The notes below the pieces were generated by a model. It searched no databases. It was not told where the DNA came from and worked only from the letters and a program-made list of their open reading frames with translations. From positions 2,728,992-2,792,991 of the forward strand of contig NZ_CP132333.1 of NCBI RefSeq assembly GCF_030758935.1: 64,000 nt of DNA. The letters run 5' to 3'. The stretch is from Geothrix sp. PMB-07. Its GTDB lineage: Bacteria; Acidobacteriota; Holophagae; Holophagales; Holophagaceae. Every line of letters starts with the position of its first letter. Within the stretch, counting starts at the first letter, position 1. The position numbers and the translations under genes are program-made. Shown here one piece after another: positions 52,545 to 63,431 of the stretch.

Positions 52545-53792
52545 TCAGCCTCGAGCCGCGCTGGCGCCCCGCACCATTCGATCCACGTTCCACATCTGGG
52601 CCAAAGTGAGGGCCATGGCGGCGATCACCACCCAGCCCAGCAGGTGGTAGTTCTCGATGCGGCCGGAGCCACTCTGGATCACCAGCAGGCCGGAAACGGA
52701 TGAGGACACCGCCCCTGCAAACTGCTGCATGGAGGCGCTCACAGACATGTAGGCGCCGCGGTCGCGGGCCTCGGGAACGGCTGAAATCAGGGCCATGGTG
52801 GCGACCTGCCGACCGGAGATGGTGGCGAACAGCAGGCAGTTCCCGGCGATGGCCAGCCAGAAGGGAATGCGATCCAGCCCTGTCCACCACCACACCATGG
52901 CCATGCCACTCAGGGTGGCGAGGGTCAGCAGCCGGAACTTGCCGAAGCGATCCGCCAGGTTTCCCAGCAGGGGCCCCGCGACCATGCCCACGGCGCCGCT
53001 GGCCATGTACATCACGGGGAGGTGCTTCAGGCTCACCCCCAGGTTGTGCACCGCAAAATTGCTGGCGAAGGGCTGCAACATGAACCCCCCTGTGGCCACC
53101 AGCATCGTGGCGGTGAAGCCCACCAGGTAGCGGCGGTTCGTGGCGGTCTTGAGGAGGTGCATCAGGGGATGGCCCTCCCGGATCACCTCCATGTGAGCCG
53201 TGATGGGCTGCAGCTTCCAGGCCAGCACCAGGCCCACGACCGCGCCGAAGGCCACGATCATCCGGAAGGGGCCGTGCCAACCGAAGCGGCTGGCCAGGAA
53301 GAGCCCGATGGGGATGCCCATCACCATGCTCGCGGCGAAGGCACTCTGGATGGTTCCCATCACCCGGCCCCGCACCGCCAGGGGGAACAGATCCGCGACG
53401 ATGGCGAAGCTGATGGAGCCGATGACACCCCCGAACAGCCCGGTGACCACCCGGGCCGCCATCAAAAATGGGTAGTTCGGCGCGATGCCGCAGAGGAAGG
53501 TACCGAAGAGGAACCCGGCGTAGAACACCAGCAGCAAACGCTTGCGATCAAACTTGTCTGCGAAACCGGCGGCAAGAATGCCGGAGATGCCGGCGCTGAA
53601 CGCGTAGACGCTCACCACCAGCCCGAACTGCCGGGGCGTGATGGCCAGCTCGGGCATGAGGATGGGCCCCAGCGGCGAGAGGATCATGAAATCCAGGATG
53701 ATGGTGAACTGCAGGACGGCCAGCAGGCCCACCACCCACTTTTGATACGGAGTAAGTGCCAGCGGCGCCGCGGCGCCAGATGAAAACGACAT
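52545..53792 (-). CDS. MFS transporter
   Basis: A 415-residue inner-membrane protein with twelve predicted helices. The loop after the second helix has ADKFDRKRLLLV (GxxxDRxGR-like motif A), and NYPFLMAARVVTGLFGG is the motif-rich helix 4. The family is AraJ/drug-efflux-like. It lies 26 nt downstream of a TetR regulator gene on the same strand, so it is probably an efflux pump controlled by that regulator. Substrate unknown. Confidence 0.9.
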   Translation of the reverse strand: MSFSSGAAAPLALTPYQKWVVGLLAVLQFTIILDFMILSPLGPILMPELAITPRQFGLVVSVYAFSAGISGILAAGFADKFDRKRLLLVFYAGFLFGTFLCGIAPNYPFLMAARVVTGLFGGVIGSISFAIVADLFPLAVRGRVMGTIQSAFAASMVMGIPIGLFLASRFGWHGPFRMIVAFGAVVGLVLAWKLQPITAHMEVIREGHPLMHLLKTATNRRYLVGFTATMLVATGGFMLQPFASNFAVHNLGVSLKHLPVMYMASGAVGMVAGPLLGNLADRFGKFRLLTLATLSGMAMVWWWTGLDRIPFWLAIAGNCLLFATISGRQVATMALISAVPEARDRGAYMSVSASMQQFAGAVSSSVSGLLVIQSGSGRIENYHLLGWVVIAAMALTLAQMWNVDRMVRGASAARG

Positions 53793-53818
53793 GAATGCCT
53801 CGAGGGATGGATACGGGA

Positions 53819-54448
53819 TCAGGGTTGCAGGCTGCGCAGCACGCGCGTGAAGGTCAGGTCGAGCCGCTTGGCATCGAGCACAAAGGGCCGCTTGCGGCGG
53901 GCAGCGCCCGGTCCGTAGGCTTCCGCTTCAATGCGCAGCAGCTCGTAGAGCGGGGCGAAGGCCAGGGCCCAGAAGATTTCCACGGGGAAGTCCCCGGCCG
54001 GTCCCTGGGCCCCCAGGTTGCAGAGGTCGCCCCGGGTCATGGCGTGGCGAATAAAGTCACGCATGGCGTCATGCAGCGTCGATTCGATCTGGCCCGAGAA
54101 GGCCTTCTGATAGGGCGAGTGCATGACCTGGGATAGGAAGGCCCAGGCGCGCGGCTGCTCTCGGCAGAAGCGGATGCGGTTGCGCCACTGCACCGCCAAG
54201 CCCTCGGCGAAGGGGGCCTGGGGATCGAAGCCCTCCAGCACCACGGCAACGAAGGCTGCCATCTGTTCCTTGTAGAGCTGAAGCAGCAGATCCTCGCGAT
54301 CCTCGAAATGGATGTAGAGGGTGGCGGGCGACACGCTGGCCGCCCGGGCCAGCTTCTGCATGGAGAACCCATGGAAACCTTCGCGGGCCAGCATCTCCAG
54401 GGCCTGGGCCCGGATCTGTTCGGCTTTGAGGGGGTCCTTTGTTCGCAT
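53819..54448 (-). CDS. TetR-family transcriptional regulator
   Basis: A 209-residue repressor. The N-terminal HTH is typical: AQALEMLAREGFHGFSMQKLA, then VSPATLYIHFEDREDLLLQLY. The C-terminal ligand domain is helical. It probably represses itself and the MFS gene behind it; a palindrome of the TetR type lies 8 nt before the start codon. CATTAT lies 6 nt before the ATG and no SD is seen. Confidence 0.9.
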   Translation of the reverse strand: MRTKDPLKAEQIRAQALEMLAREGFHGFSMQKLARAASVSPATLYIHFEDREDLLLQLYKEQMAAFVAVVLEGFDPQAPFAEGLAVQWRNRIRFCREQPRAWAFLSQVMHSPYQKAFSGQIESTLHDAMRDFIRHAMTRGDLCNLGAQGPAGDFPVEIFWALAFAPLYELLRIEAEAYGPGAARRKRPFVLDAKRLDLTFTRVLRSLQP

Positions 54449-54456
54449 GAATCTAT

Positions 54457-54474
54457 AATGAACGAACGTTCATT
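54457..54474. promoter_or_regulatory. TetR-type operator palindrome
   Basis: AATGAACGAACGTTCATT is symmetric at 16 of 18 positions and matches the common TGAACG/CGTTCA operator type of TetR repressors. It covers the start-proximal promoter of the regulator gene; TATAAT at 54454-54459 on the plus strand may serve the divergent gene. Confidence 0.75.
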
Positions 54475-54553
54475 TTTACACAAGCCCTGAGATGAGGTGC
54501 GTCAGAGAACGGTCCATGGCAGCCTGAACAGGCCATCCATCTCAGGAGCTCTG

Positions 54554-55021
54554 ATGCAAACCGCCTTGCTTCTCTGCGCTGCACTGACCCTCCAGGCCCA
54601 GTCTCCGGCCGAAAAGGCCGTGGCCGCCCTGCTGGATGACTGGCACCTCGCGGCGGCCCAGGCTGATGAAGGGCGCTATTTCGGGCATCTGGCGGAGAAC
54701 GCTGTCTTCCTGGGCACGGACGCCACGGAGCGCTGGCCCAAGGCCGCCTTCCAGACCTGGGCCCATCCCATCTTCCAGCGGGGCAAGGCCTGGAGCTTCA
54801 AGGCCGTGCGCCGCGCCATCAGCTTTTCCAAGGACGGGCACACGGCCTGGTTCGACGAGGATCTCGACACGCCGAACCTGGGCCCCTCCCGGGGCAGCGG
54901 GGTGCTCACTTTGGAAAAGGACCGCTGGCGCATCCAGCAGTACAACCTCAGCGTGCCCATTCCCAACGCGCTGATGAAATCCGTGAAGGCCCAGATCGAG
55001 GCCCAGGCAAAAAAACCGTGA
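54554..55021 (+). CDS. secreted SnoaL/NTF2-like protein
   Basis: A 155-residue protein with a short signal peptide (MQTALLLCAALTLQAQ) and an NTF2-like cone fold: DDWHLAAAQADEGRYFGHL at the start, W-P-K-A-A-F in the middle and GSGVLTLEKDRWRIQQYNLS at the end, as in the SnoaL-3/DUF4440 group. No catalytic set is clear. AGGAG is 6 nt before the ATG. It precedes the M28 peptidase gene by 29 nt on the same strand and is divergent from tetR. Confidence 0.8.
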   Translation: MQTALLLCAALTLQAQSPAEKAVAALLDDWHLAAAQADEGRYFGHLAENAVFLGTDATERWPKAAFQTWAHPIFQRGKAWSFKAVRRAISFSKDGHTAWFDEDLDTPNLGPSRGSGVLTLEKDRWRIQQYNLSVPIPNALMKSVKAQIEAQAKKP

Positions 55022-55050
55022 CGCTCCCGGCCTACCCAGTAAGATGAGGC

Positions 55051-56421
55051 ATGCGCCCACATCACTGCCTTCTCGCCTGTTTCCTCGCCGCCGCCTCCCT
55101 CGGTGCCCAGTCCCCGCAGGAGGCCCTCCGCAGCGCCTCGGAGAAACTGCGGACCGAGGCCTTCCGCACCTACGGCGCCTATGAAGACCTGGCCTGGCTC
55201 TGCGACCGCATTGGACACCGGCTGTCCGGTTCGCCCCAACTGGATCAGGCCATCGCCTGGGCCCAAAGCCGCATGAAGGCAGCAGGGCTGACGAACGTCC
55301 ACACCGAGCCCGTCATGGTGCCCCACTGGGTGCGCGGCCATGAATCGGCCAACCTCATCCTGCCCGCGCCGCACCGCCTGCACATTCTGGGTCTGGGCGG
55401 CAGCGTGGGAACCCCCGAGGGCGGTCTCACGGCCGACGTGGTGGTGGTCGGCTCCTTCGAGGAACTGGACAAGCTGGGCGAAGCCGTGAAGGGCAAGATC
55501 GTGCTCTTCGATGTGCCCTACAAGGGTTACGGCCACACCGTGGCCTACCGCCACGATGGCGCCGCCAGGGCCGCGAAATACGGCGCCGCGGCCGCCCTGG
55601 TGCGCTCCGTGGGCCCCGTGAGCCTGGATACGCCCCACACCGGGGCCATGGACTACGATCCCGCCTATCCGAAAATCCCCACCGCCTGCGTCACCATCGA
55701 GGCCTCCACCCAGATGCGGCGCATGCAGCAGCGCGGTGAGCGCATCCAGATGAAGCTGGAGCTGGGCGCGAAAACGCTGCCAGACGCCCCCTCCGCCAAC
55801 GTGGTAGGCGAGATTCGCGGCACCGAAAAGCCCGAAGAGGTCATCCTCCTCAGCGGCCACCTCGACAGCTGGGATGTGGGCCAGGGCGCCCAGGATGACG
55901 GGGCTGGCACCGTCATCTCCGTGGAGGCCATTCGCCTGATCCAGACCCTGGGCCTCAAGCCCCGCCGCACCATCCGCGTGGTGCTCTGGACCAACGAGGA
56001 GAACGGTCTCAAGGGCGGCCAGGCCTACCGCGACGCGCACCGGGCCGAATTCAAGAACATCATCGCCGCCATTGAAAGCGATTCCGGCAGCGAGAAGGTG
56101 GCCGCCTTCGATCTGGACCTGCGCAAGGCCACGCCCGAAGCCAAGGCCAAGGCCCTGGAATCGCTCAAGCAGGTGGGCGCGGTGCTGGAGCCCTTCAAGG
56201 TGGCCCTGCGCCTGGGCGGATCGGGCGCCGACGTAAGCCCCATGGTGCGCGAAGGCGTGACGGGCATCGGCATGGAGCACATCGCCTCCCACTACTTCGA
56301 CATCCATCACACCGAGGCCGACACCTTCGACAAAGTGGACAAGGACGACCTGGCCCACAATGCCGCGGCCCTGGCCACCTTCGCCTATGCCCTGGCCCAG
56401 TCGGACGTCAGGTTCCAGTAG
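55051..56421 (+). CDS. secreted M28-family peptidase
   Basis: A 456-residue zinc aminopeptidase/carboxypeptidase-Q-like enzyme with a signal peptide ending near LGAQ. A PA-type insert (about 100-220) precedes the catalytic domain, with ligands in [36 protein letters not shown] and a late [13 protein letters not shown]. It probably trims peptides in the periplasm. TAAGAT lies 5 nt before the ATG, with GAGG too close to act as SD. The 3' end overlaps the convergent sensor gene by 14 nt. Confidence 0.9.
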   Translation: MRPHHCLLACFLAAASLGAQSPQEALRSASEKLRTEAFRTYGAYEDLAWLCDRIGHRLSGSPQLDQAIAWAQSRMKAAGLTNVHTEPVMVPHWVRGHESANLILPAPHRLHILGLGGSVGTPEGGLTADVVVVGSFEELDKLGEAVKGKIVLFDVPYKGYGHTVAYRHDGAARAAKYGAAAALVRSVGPVSLDTPHTGAMDYDPAYPKIPTACVTIEASTQMRRMQQRGERIQMKLELGAKTLPDAPSANVVGEIRGTEKPEEVILLSGHLDSWDVGQGAQDDGAGTVISVEAIRLIQTLGLKPRRTIRVVLWTNEENGLKGGQAYRDAHRAEFKNIIAAIESDSGSEKVAAFDLDLRKATPEAKAKALESLKQVGAVLEPFKVALRLGGSGADVSPMVREGVTGIGMEHIASHYFDIHHTEADTFDKVDKDDLAHNAAALATFAYALAQSDVRFQ

Positions 56422-59400
56422 ACCCCAGCCAGCGCCGCAGGGCCTGCCCCAGCGCTTCCTGCTTGATGGGCTTGGAGAGGTAATCATCCATGCCCGCGGC
56501 CAGGCACTTCTCGCGGGTGCCCTCGAGCACGTGGGCCGTGAGGGCCACCACGGGAACCCGGGAGTGCTCCCGCAGCCGCCGGGTGGTTTCAAATCCATCC
56601 ATGCCCGGCATCTCGCAATCCATGAGAACGAGGTCCACGGCTTCGGCGGCGAGGCAGTTCAAGGCCTCCCGGCCACTGGAAGCCTCCAGGGCCACCAGTC
56701 CCATTTTCTGCAGCATGGCGTGCATGACCTTGCGGTTGATGGGATGGTCATCAACCACCAGCACGCGACCCACGAAACCGCCACTGGGCCGAGTCTCGTC
56801 GGAGCGCTGTCCCCGAGCGCCCAGGATGAAATCGCGAAGGGCCTCCTGGCGCCAGGGGTTGGTGATGATCTGGAATTGCCCCGCCGCGGCCCCTGCCGCG
56901 AGCCGCGGCAGGGCGTCCATGGCGGCAAGAATCCCGACTCGGCTTTCTGCGGGAAGCCTCCCATCCATGGCGGCGGATTCTACATCCAGGGCTTCGGCAT
57001 CCAGCAGCAGGGTTGGCGATCGGCCCCCCGCATGACGGCTGAACTCGGCGGCCAGGTGCTCCGGGGAGGGCACCACGGCGGTCACCACGGCCCAGTCCCC
57101 CAGCAACCGAACCAGGGCCTCGCGGCTGCGGGAGGGTGCCATGCACACCAGTACCGGTGAGACCGGGGGCATGATCGGCGGCGGCGCCAGGGGCTCGAAG
57201 GCCAGCTCAAGGCTGAAGGTCGAGCCCTGCCCCTCCTGGCTCGAGAAGCCGATGGTGCCGCCCATCTTCTCCACCAGGCGTCGGCAGATGGCCAGCCCCA
57301 GCCCCGTGCCGCCGAACTCGCGGTTGGTGGAAGCATCCGCCTGCTGGAAGGGCTCGAAGAGCTTGCCCTGCACCTCGGCGGGAATGCCTCTGCCTGTGTC
57401 CTCGATGTCGAAACGCAGGCGCAGCGGCGATGTTTCGATGATGTCGCAGCGCAGCACCACCCGCCCTTTCGCCGTGAACTTCACGGCGTTGTTCAGGAGG
57501 TTGAGCACCACCTGGCGCAGGCGCGTGGGATCCCCTCGCAGCTGGGCCGGAAGGTTTCCCGGCAAGTCGCAGACGAACTCCACGCCCTTGCCCCGGGCCA
57601 CGGAAGCCACCGGCGAGACCACCTCCTCGATCTCCCGCACCAGATCGAAGGGCACCGCCTCCAGCTCCAGGTGATCGGCTTCGATCTTGGAGAGATCCAG
57701 CACATCGTTGATGAGCGACGACAGGTGGTGGTTCGAGATGCGGATCGCCTCCACATACTCGCGCTGCACCGGATCGAGCGGCGTGTCCTCCAGGAGATCG
57801 GACATGCCCAGGATGCCATTGAGGGGCGTCCTCACCTCGTGGCTCATGACCGCCAGGAAATCGGATTTGTGGCGGTTGGCGGTGATGGCCGCATCGCGGG
57901 CGTCTGCGAGTTCGCGGGTGCGGTTTTCCACGGCCCTTTCCAGCTCCCGGTTGTGCACGCGCAGGAGCCGCAGCCGCCAGCGGATGATGCCCAGGATGGC
58001 CCCCGCGGCCGCAAGCAATTCAAGGACGCGCGCCCACCACGTGGCCCAGGGCGCGGGCTGTACGACGAACTCCCAGGCCAGGGGCACACTGGCATTCCCC
58101 CAGCCATCCACCGCCCAGATGTGAAGTCGGTAGCGGCCCGGATCAAGGTTTGTGTAGATCCGCCTCCGCTCTGCGGTCCAGGGCCCAGGCACCTCTTCGT
58201 AGCCCTCCAGCTGGAAGCGGTATCTCACGCGGTCATTGCGCGTGAAGCCCACCAGGGCGGCCTCGAAGGACCAGTCCCGGAACAGGTGAGAAAAAGATTG
58301 ATTGGGCGCCGCAGAGACGGGTTTCCCGCCGCCATGCACCGTTTCCAGCAGCAGGCGCTTGGAGGATTGATCCCGGAGTTCCCGGGTGGCATCCAGCACC
58401 GCCAATCCGGCGGTGGTGCCAATCCACATGCGCCCCAGCGGATCCAGGCAGGCCGCGCCGGGAACGCCCTCCCCCTCGGGCAGGCCATCCTCCTCGGTGT
58501 AGGTGTCGCGCAGCCAAGTGCCATCTCCCCGGAGCTCGAGGCGGACCATGCCCCGGGTGGTCATGAGGTAACCGCGCCCCTGGCCGTCGAATTCAATCTG
58601 GTTGACCACCTGGCTGGGTAGACCGCCGATGGCCAGGCTGTCGAAACGCTCGGCCCTTCCCGAGGTGCTGTCCAGCACCTGCAATGCATCCGCGGTCTGG
58701 ATGCGGCCCGTGTTCTCATCCAGGATGGCAAGGCCGCCGGCGGTGGCGATCCAGACCTCCCGGATGCCTGCGGCTTGGCGGATGGCCACGTCCCGCACCC
58801 AGGGGTTGGGAAGCCCCTGGGCCAGCCCGAACTGGGCCTTGCCCTTGGCATCCAGTCGCACCAGGCCCAGGGCCCGCGTCCCCACCCACAAGGCCCCGGG
58901 ACGGCCGGATGACACATGCAGGCATTGGATGAAGGCCCCGGCCAGAAGCGGGCCTCCAACCGGTCGCCAGACACCGGCATCGAACCAGAACAGGCCCTTG
59001 GTGGTGCCCGCGAACACCCTGAACTGGCCCGGTTCCCATTCCACCTGGGCAAGCGCAAGGACGTCCACCGCGGGCAGCCCCTGCAAAGGCACCCGCTCCC
59101 ACCGGTCTCTGTGCCAGCGGAAAACGCCATCCACGCGGGTGCCCACCCAGATGGCCGTGCCCTCAGAATCCGCCACCGGCAGCAAGCTGTGAATGCCCTG
59201 AGCGCCCCCAGGCAAGGGATGCTCCGTCAGCCCCGAAGGCTGAAGGTGCAGCAGGCCTCCCCGCTCCGCCCCCACCCAGATGTCCGGATCTCGCCCCTTG
59301 GCAAGGGTGGCCACGATGGCCCGGATTTCATTGGAGGGCAGCCCCGAAGCGCCATCCAGGGTCTGCCAGCGGCCCAGGTCCAGACGGGCCAGGCCTCCCC

Positions 59401-60385
59401 CCCGAGTGCCTACCCAGAGGGATTCGGCGCCCGCGTTCCAGCGCGTGCTCAACAGGCTGTAGATGGGACGCTGAAACACCTCGCCCCGCCGCCCCACCGG
59501 TTGCCAGGCCTGCCCATCCCATCGCATCAACCCACTGAAGGTGCCCGCCCAGAGCGTCCATTCGCCCCGGTCCCGTCCGGCCGTGGCCACGAGCGACGTG
59601 ACCTGGCCGTCCATCAGGCCCTGGGCGCGGCCCAAGGCCGTCCAGCGGCCCTCCTCCAGTCGCCAGACGCCCTTGCCCCAGCTGCCAATCCAAAGGCGGC
59701 GTTCATTGGGCTCCACCCACAGGCTGTTGACCGACACTCCCTTCAACGCGGGTGGAAGGCTTTGCGCGTGCCAGCGCCCCTCCTCGAGGTAGACGAGGGC
59801 ACCTTCCATCCCGACCCACAAACGGGGCCGGCCTTGCCAACGCCCATGAAGCAGGGCCCAGACAATGCCGCCCCCCGCGCCTTCAGGCGTGGCCACCGGA
59901 GAGAACTGTCCTTCCTGGTAGCGCCAGAGCCCCCTCCCATGGGTGCCGATCCAGACGCCCTCCTCGCCGGCGCTGGCAAGGACCTGGTTCACCCGCTCCA
60001 CCGGCAGCCGTCCTGCCCCCAGGAACGACTCCCAGCGCTGGTTCTGGAAGCGGAACAACCCATCGCCGTTGGTGCCAGCCCACAGCGCGCCACTGCCATC
60101 GAAGGCCAGGGTCCGCACGTAGTTCGCCACCTGCCGGTTGGGCAGAGAGATCGGGTGCCACTGCTGGCCATTGAAGTGGGCCAGGCCATCCTGCGTGGCC
60201 ACCCACAGGCGCCCCGTGGCTGGCTCCACCGCCGAGGCGTGGATGGTGTTCTGGGGCAGCCCGTCCTTGATGGAATACACCTGATGGGCGGGACGCATGA
60301 GGTTCTCAAGCCCGCCGGAAAGACAGGATGGAACCAGGGCCAAGACAAGGCACCCCGTGCGGAAGAGCAGGCCCATTCGGATCAC
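56408..60385 (-). CDS. one-protein two-component system with beta-propeller sensor (Reg_prop/Y_Y_Y hybrid kinase)
   Basis: A 1325-residue inner-membrane hybrid. Signal or anchor sequence at 1-25, then about 14 propeller strands of the type LWVGT-x-x-G-x-x-R/L (two seven-bladed Reg_prop propellers, about 30-690), a Y_Y_Y domain (about 700-780: [28 protein letters not shown]) and a membrane helix (about 790-812). In the cytoplasm: HisKA with [13 protein letters not shown] (about 848), HATPase_c (about 960-1055), a degenerate receiver (about 1075-1185) and a true receiver ([23 protein letters not shown]; about 1198-1315). There is no DNA-binding output. Such proteins usually sense poly- or oligosaccharides. 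Confidence 0.9.
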   Translation of the reverse strand: MIRMGLLFRTGCLVLALVPSCLSGGLENLMRPAHQVYSIKDGLPQNTIHASAVEPATGRLWVATQDGLAHFNGQQWHPISLPNRQVANYVRTLAFDGSGALWAGTNGDGLFRFQNQRWESFLGAGRLPVERVNQVLASAGEEGVWIGTHGRGLWRYQEGQFSPVATPEGAGGGIVWALLHGRWQGRPRLWVGMEGALVYLEEGRWHAQSLPPALKGVSVNSLWVEPNERRLWIGSWGKGVWRLEEGRWTALGRAQGLMDGQVTSLVATAGRDRGEWTLWAGTFSGLMRWDGQAWQPVGRRGEVFQRPIYSLLSTRWNAGAESLWVGTRGGGLARLDLGRWQTLDGASGLPSNEIRAIVATLAKGRDPDIWVGAERGGLLHLQPSGLTEHPLPGGAQGIHSLLPVADSEGTAIWVGTRVDGVFRWHRDRWERVPLQGLPAVDVLALAQVEWEPGQFRVFAGTTKGLFWFDAGVWRPVGGPLLAGAFIQCLHVSSGRPGALWVGTRALGLVRLDAKGKAQFGLAQGLPNPWVRDVAIRQAAGIREVWIATAGGLAILDENTGRIQTADALQVLDSTSGRAERFDSLAIGGLPSQVVNQIEFDGQGRGYLMTTRGMVRLELRGDGTWLRDTYTEEDGLPEGEGVPGAACLDPLGRMWIGTTAGLAVLDATRELRDQSSKRLLLETVHGGGKPVSAAPNQSFSHLFRDWSFEAALVGFTRNDRVRYRFQLEGYEEVPGPWTAERRRIYTNLDPGRYRLHIWAVDGWGNASVPLAWEFVVQPAPWATWWARVLELLAAAGAILGIIRWRLRLLRVHNRELERAVENRTRELADARDAAITANRHKSDFLAVMSHEVRTPLNGILGMSDLLEDTPLDPVQREYVEAIRISNHHLSSLINDVLDLSKIEADHLELEAVPFDLVREIEEVVSPVASVARGKGVEFVCDLPGNLPAQLRGDPTRLRQVVLNLLNNAVKFTAKGRVVLRCDIIETSPLRLRFDIEDTGRGIPAEVQGKLFEPFQQADASTNREFGGTGLGLAICRRLVEKMGGTIGFSSQEGQGSTFSLELAFEPLAPPPIMPPVSPVLVCMAPSRSREALVRLLGDWAVVTAVVPSPEHLAAEFSRHAGGRSPTLLLDAEALDVESAAMDGRLPAESRVGILAAMDALPRLAAGAAAGQFQIITNPWRQEALRDFILGARGQRSDETRPSGGFVGRVLVVDDHPINRKVMHAMLQKMGLVALEASSGREALNCLAAEAVDLVLMDCEMPGMDGFETTRRLREHSRVPVVALTAHVLEGTREKCLAAGMDDYLSKPIKQEALGQALRRWLGSTGT

Positions 60386-60583
60386 ATCGCGTCCCTACGG
60401 GATCCTCTACGACATCCAGTGCCAGCTCTTAAGCCTGGCACCGCGACGGATCACATCGATTCCTCTCTGAGCCGGGGGGCAGCTGGTCTCAGCGAGACCA
60501 TCCGCATCCCGGGAATCAGGTGTCATTCACCGATTTAGAGATTCAAACTCATTTATTACAGTTTTCGATTCAAGGTGTTTTTT

Positions 60584-60611
60584 GCAGGGCTTAATTAGCC
60601 TTGCATATGAA
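60584..60611 (+). promoter_or_regulatory. promoter with overlapping palindrome before the TonB receptor gene
   Basis: TTGCAG (60583-60588) and TATGAA (60606-60611) are 17 bp apart. Between them lies a near-perfect palindrome, 60584-60604 (arms GCAGGGCTT and AGCCTTGC with one G-T and one T-T), suiting a repressor site. The surrounding region 60530-60660 is AT-rich. Confidence 0.45.
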
Positions 60612-60678
60612 ATTTATCGAACAATCAGCGTCCCCGAAAAGGGCTTTAACAACCCAACCACCACTAAGGGGATCGAAT

Positions 60679-62718
60679 ATGAGAAAAAGAACCCTCCCGT
60701 ACCTCACCGTTCTGTTGGCCCTTCCAACGATAGGGTGGGCCCAGGAAAAGCCGCTTTCCATCGAAGATGAATTGCTGGCCTTGCTCAACGCCAAGGTGGT
60801 CGTCGCCTCCAAGAGCGCCGAATCTGTGTCTGATGCACCAGGGCTCATCACCGCCTACCAGGCCAAGCAGCTGGACATGCTGGGCGCGTGGACCCTTGCC
60901 GACCTCGCCAACCTCACGCCGGGCTACAGCAGCTACAGGATCTACGGCGAGCAGGTGCTGGAAACCCGTGGACAGAAGGCGGGAAGCTTCAACAACAACA
61001 AGCATTTCATGATGATCGACGGCATCCCCGTGGAGCATGCGCGGGCCTACAAGGTGCCCATCGATGACCAGCTGCCCTTGTTCTTCGCCGACCGAGTCGA
61101 GTTCCTGCGGGGCCCCGCCTCGGCCCTCTACGGAGTCGGCGCCTTCTACGGCGTGATCAACATCCAGCCCAAGGCCAGCCGGGAAGGCGGCACCCGCGCG
61201 GAATCCATGTTCGCTCTGGGCGACGATGGGGCCAGCCGCCAGTTCAACTCCACCTTCACGGCCTCCCGGCCGCAAAGCGACAGCCACCTGAGCGTGAGCG
61301 CGAGCCACAAGCAGGACAGCCTCGACTACGTGGGCACGGTGAACTCGCCCAACAACCTGTTCCGCGACGGCCACACCAGCCTCTTCATGTACGCCTCGCA
61401 CAAACTGACCGCAGGCCCCCTGGAGGGGCTGGGATTGGGTGTGATCTACCAGTACAAACGCGGAGGTCTCGGCGAGTACTGGAATGAAGCGGCCTTCACC
61501 TCTCCCCTGAACGACCTCACGTGGAGCACGCTGATCCCCTACGTGAAATACGACACGGCGATCAATGACCGCCTGCACTTCTCCAGCTACCTCAAATTCA
61601 ACGAAAGCCAGGAGAAGGGCGTTGATTCGCCGTTCGGCAGCACGGACTACACCACCTACAACGGCACTGGAAGGCCCCTCAACATCTACGATGTCCGCAT
61701 CGCGGATGTGGCCGCCCTGGCCGAACTGCGCTGGAAGGCCTCAGACCGGGTCGACGTGATCGGCGGCGTCAACCGCGACACCCGCTGGCAGCGGGGCCTG
61801 CACTATTCGTCCAGTTACGATGTCAGCGCGGACCCCGGCCTGCCTTACCCCGGCGGGGATCTGCCCAAGACCGGCGACTATACGACCACCTCGGCCTACC
61901 TCCAGGGGCGCATCGGCTTCGACGTGCTCGCCGGCCTGAACATGGTGCTGGGCGTGCGGAGCGACAACGGATCCGCCCCGGGCAACACCTACCACCAGCT
62001 GTCGCCGCGGCTGGGCCTGGTCCAGAAGCTCGACGAGAACTGGGTGGTCAAGGTGCTCCACGGCTCCGCCCTGCGGGCCCCGGGCATCAAGGAAGTGGAA
62101 CTCAACAAGGAATCCTCTGCGGCGCACTCAGGCCTGAACCTGCCCAGCCTGAGCGCCGAACAGTTCGCCACCGATGAAGTGGCCGTGGCCTACCACCGCA
62201 GCGGGTGGGGAGGCACCCTGGCCTATTTCTCCAACAAGACCACCGATGCCCTGGACGGGGCCAGTGTGAGCGGTGTGAACGTGTTCCAGAACAGCAACGG
62301 CACCACCAAGGCGAAGGGCGTGGAGTTGGAACTTCAGGCCACCGCGGGTTCATGGGCCTCCTGGTTCAACTACAGCGTGGCCAAAGCGGAAACGCCCACC
62401 GGCGGCGAGGTAGAAGACGTGCCCACCCAGAAGGCCAATTTCATCCTCAACCGCCAGTTCGAGTGGGGCGTCCCCCTGCAGGCCACGCTCATGGCGCATT
62501 GGGTCAAGGACTGGACCCAGGCCGATCCCGCCAAGCCGCGGGTGGAGGGCTTCACCACGCTGGACGCCCGGTTCGGAATGCCCCACACCCAGGGCCTCAG
62601 TCTCACGCTGCAGGTTCGCAACCTCACCGACAAGCGATACAAACTCCCCAAACACGGGGTGCCCGATGTCCCCATGCCCGGTCGCACGCTGGTCGTGGAT
62701 CTCGGGATGCGTTTCTAG
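60679..62718 (+). CDS. TonB-dependent receptor
   Basis: A 679-residue outer-membrane receptor. The signal peptide ends at about GWAQ. The plug has LADLANLTPGYSSYRIYGEQVLETRG, MMIDGIPV and VEFLRGPASALYGVGAFYGVINIQPK, similar to the colicin I/vitamin B12 receptor group. The barrel ends in VDLGMRF. The start is set by AAGGGG 7 nt before the ATG; an upstream 26-residue frame is rejected. The substrate is not evident. Its leader (60386-60678) has a palindrome in the promoter but no riboswitch that I recognise. Confidence 0.9.
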   Translation: MRKRTLPYLTVLLALPTIGWAQEKPLSIEDELLALLNAKVVVASKSAESVSDAPGLITAYQAKQLDMLGAWTLADLANLTPGYSSYRIYGEQVLETRGQKAGSFNNNKHFMMIDGIPVEHARAYKVPIDDQLPLFFADRVEFLRGPASALYGVGAFYGVINIQPKASREGGTRAESMFALGDDGASRQFNSTFTASRPQSDSHLSVSASHKQDSLDYVGTVNSPNNLFRDGHTSLFMYASHKLTAGPLEGLGLGVIYQYKRGGLGEYWNEAAFTSPLNDLTWSTLIPYVKYDTAINDRLHFSSYLKFNESQEKGVDSPFGSTDYTTYNGTGRPLNIYDVRIADVAALAELRWKASDRVDVIGGVNRDTRWQRGLHYSSSYDVSADPGLPYPGGDLPKTGDYTTTSAYLQGRIGFDVLAGLNMVLGVRSDNGSAPGNTYHQLSPRLGLVQKLDENWVVKVLHGSALRAPGIKEVELNKESSAAHSGLNLPSLSAEQFATDEVAVAYHRSGWGGTLAYFSNKTTDALDGASVSGVNVFQNSNGTTKAKGVELELQATAGSWASWFNYSVAKAETPTGGEVEDVPTQKANFILNRQFEWGVPLQATLMAHWVKDWTQADPAKPRVEGFTTLDARFGMPHTQGLSLTLQVRNLTDKRYKLPKHGVPDVPMPGRTLVVDLGMRF

Positions 62719-62750
62719 CCGACACAGACACCAACTTCCGGTTCCAGAGG

Positions 62751-63431
62751 TCAGCGTTCAGCCACCCTCTGGAACCGGAAGGTCACGCGCCGCTCCAGGG
62801 CCCGGCCCTCGGGGCTGGCGCCGTCCCCTTCGGGCTGGCTGTCACCACGGGCTTCAGAAGTGAGGCGCGCCGGGCTCAGGCCGATGCCAATCAGGTAGCG
62901 CTGGGCCGCCATGGCCCGTTGGGAGCTGAGTTCCAGGGCGTCCATGCCCCGGCCCTTCTCCCCTTGGGCGGCATGGCCTTCGCACACGAGGGTGAAACCC
63001 TGGTAGCGCAGGGCCAGTTCCGACAGGCGGGTGAGCAGGACATCACTCCCCGTGGTCAGCGTGGCACTGCCTTCCTCAAAGATGAGCGAGCCCCGGAAGG
63101 AAACGATGCGCAGGCGGGAGCCCACATCGGGTCCCTCGCTCACCAGCGCCGTGCTGAGCTGCTTCTCAAGATCCTCGGCCTTGGCAGGATCGAGGCCCTG
63201 GGAGCCCGGGAGGATGCCGTCGCCCACGACCGCCATCTGACCCTTCACGCCCAGCGCCTTCTGAATGGAGGTCAGGGCCTGCTGGAGTTTGGTCTGGTCC
63301 GAGACGGAAAACGAGTAGAGCAGCGCGAAGAAGGCCATGAGCTGCACCATCAGGTCCGCGAAGGTGACCAGCCACAGCGATTCAAGATCCGCTTTGCGCC
63401 GGGCGAAACGAACAGGCGTGATGTTAACCAC
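62751..63431 (-). CDS. motB: flagellar stator protein MotB
   Basis: A 226-residue stator subunit. A single N-terminal membrane helix has the proton-carrying Asp in WLVTFADLMVQLMAFFALLYSFS (about residue 26). A C-terminal OmpA-like peptidoglycan-binding domain (about 105-220) has EEGSATLT, LVCEGHA and ELSSQRAMAAQRYLIG. Start overlaps the motA stop by 8 nt, indicating coupling. Confidence 0.9.
   Translation of the reverse strand: MVNITPVRFARRKADLESLWLVTFADLMVQLMAFFALLYSFSVSDQTKLQQALTSIQKALGVKGQMAVVGDGILPGSQGLDPAKAEDLEKQLSTALVSEGPDVGSRLRIVSFRGSLIFEEGSATLTTGSDVLLTRLSELALRYQGFTLVCEGHAAQGEKGRGMDALELSSQRAMAAQRYLIGIGLSPARLTSEARGDSQPEGDGASPEGRALERRVTFRFQRVAER

Noticed and set aside
60386-60678. Cobalamin or other riboswitch in the TonB receptor leader
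   Set aside because: I find no conserved B12-box-like core or other riboswitch consensus; the region is AT-rich with a simple palindrome.
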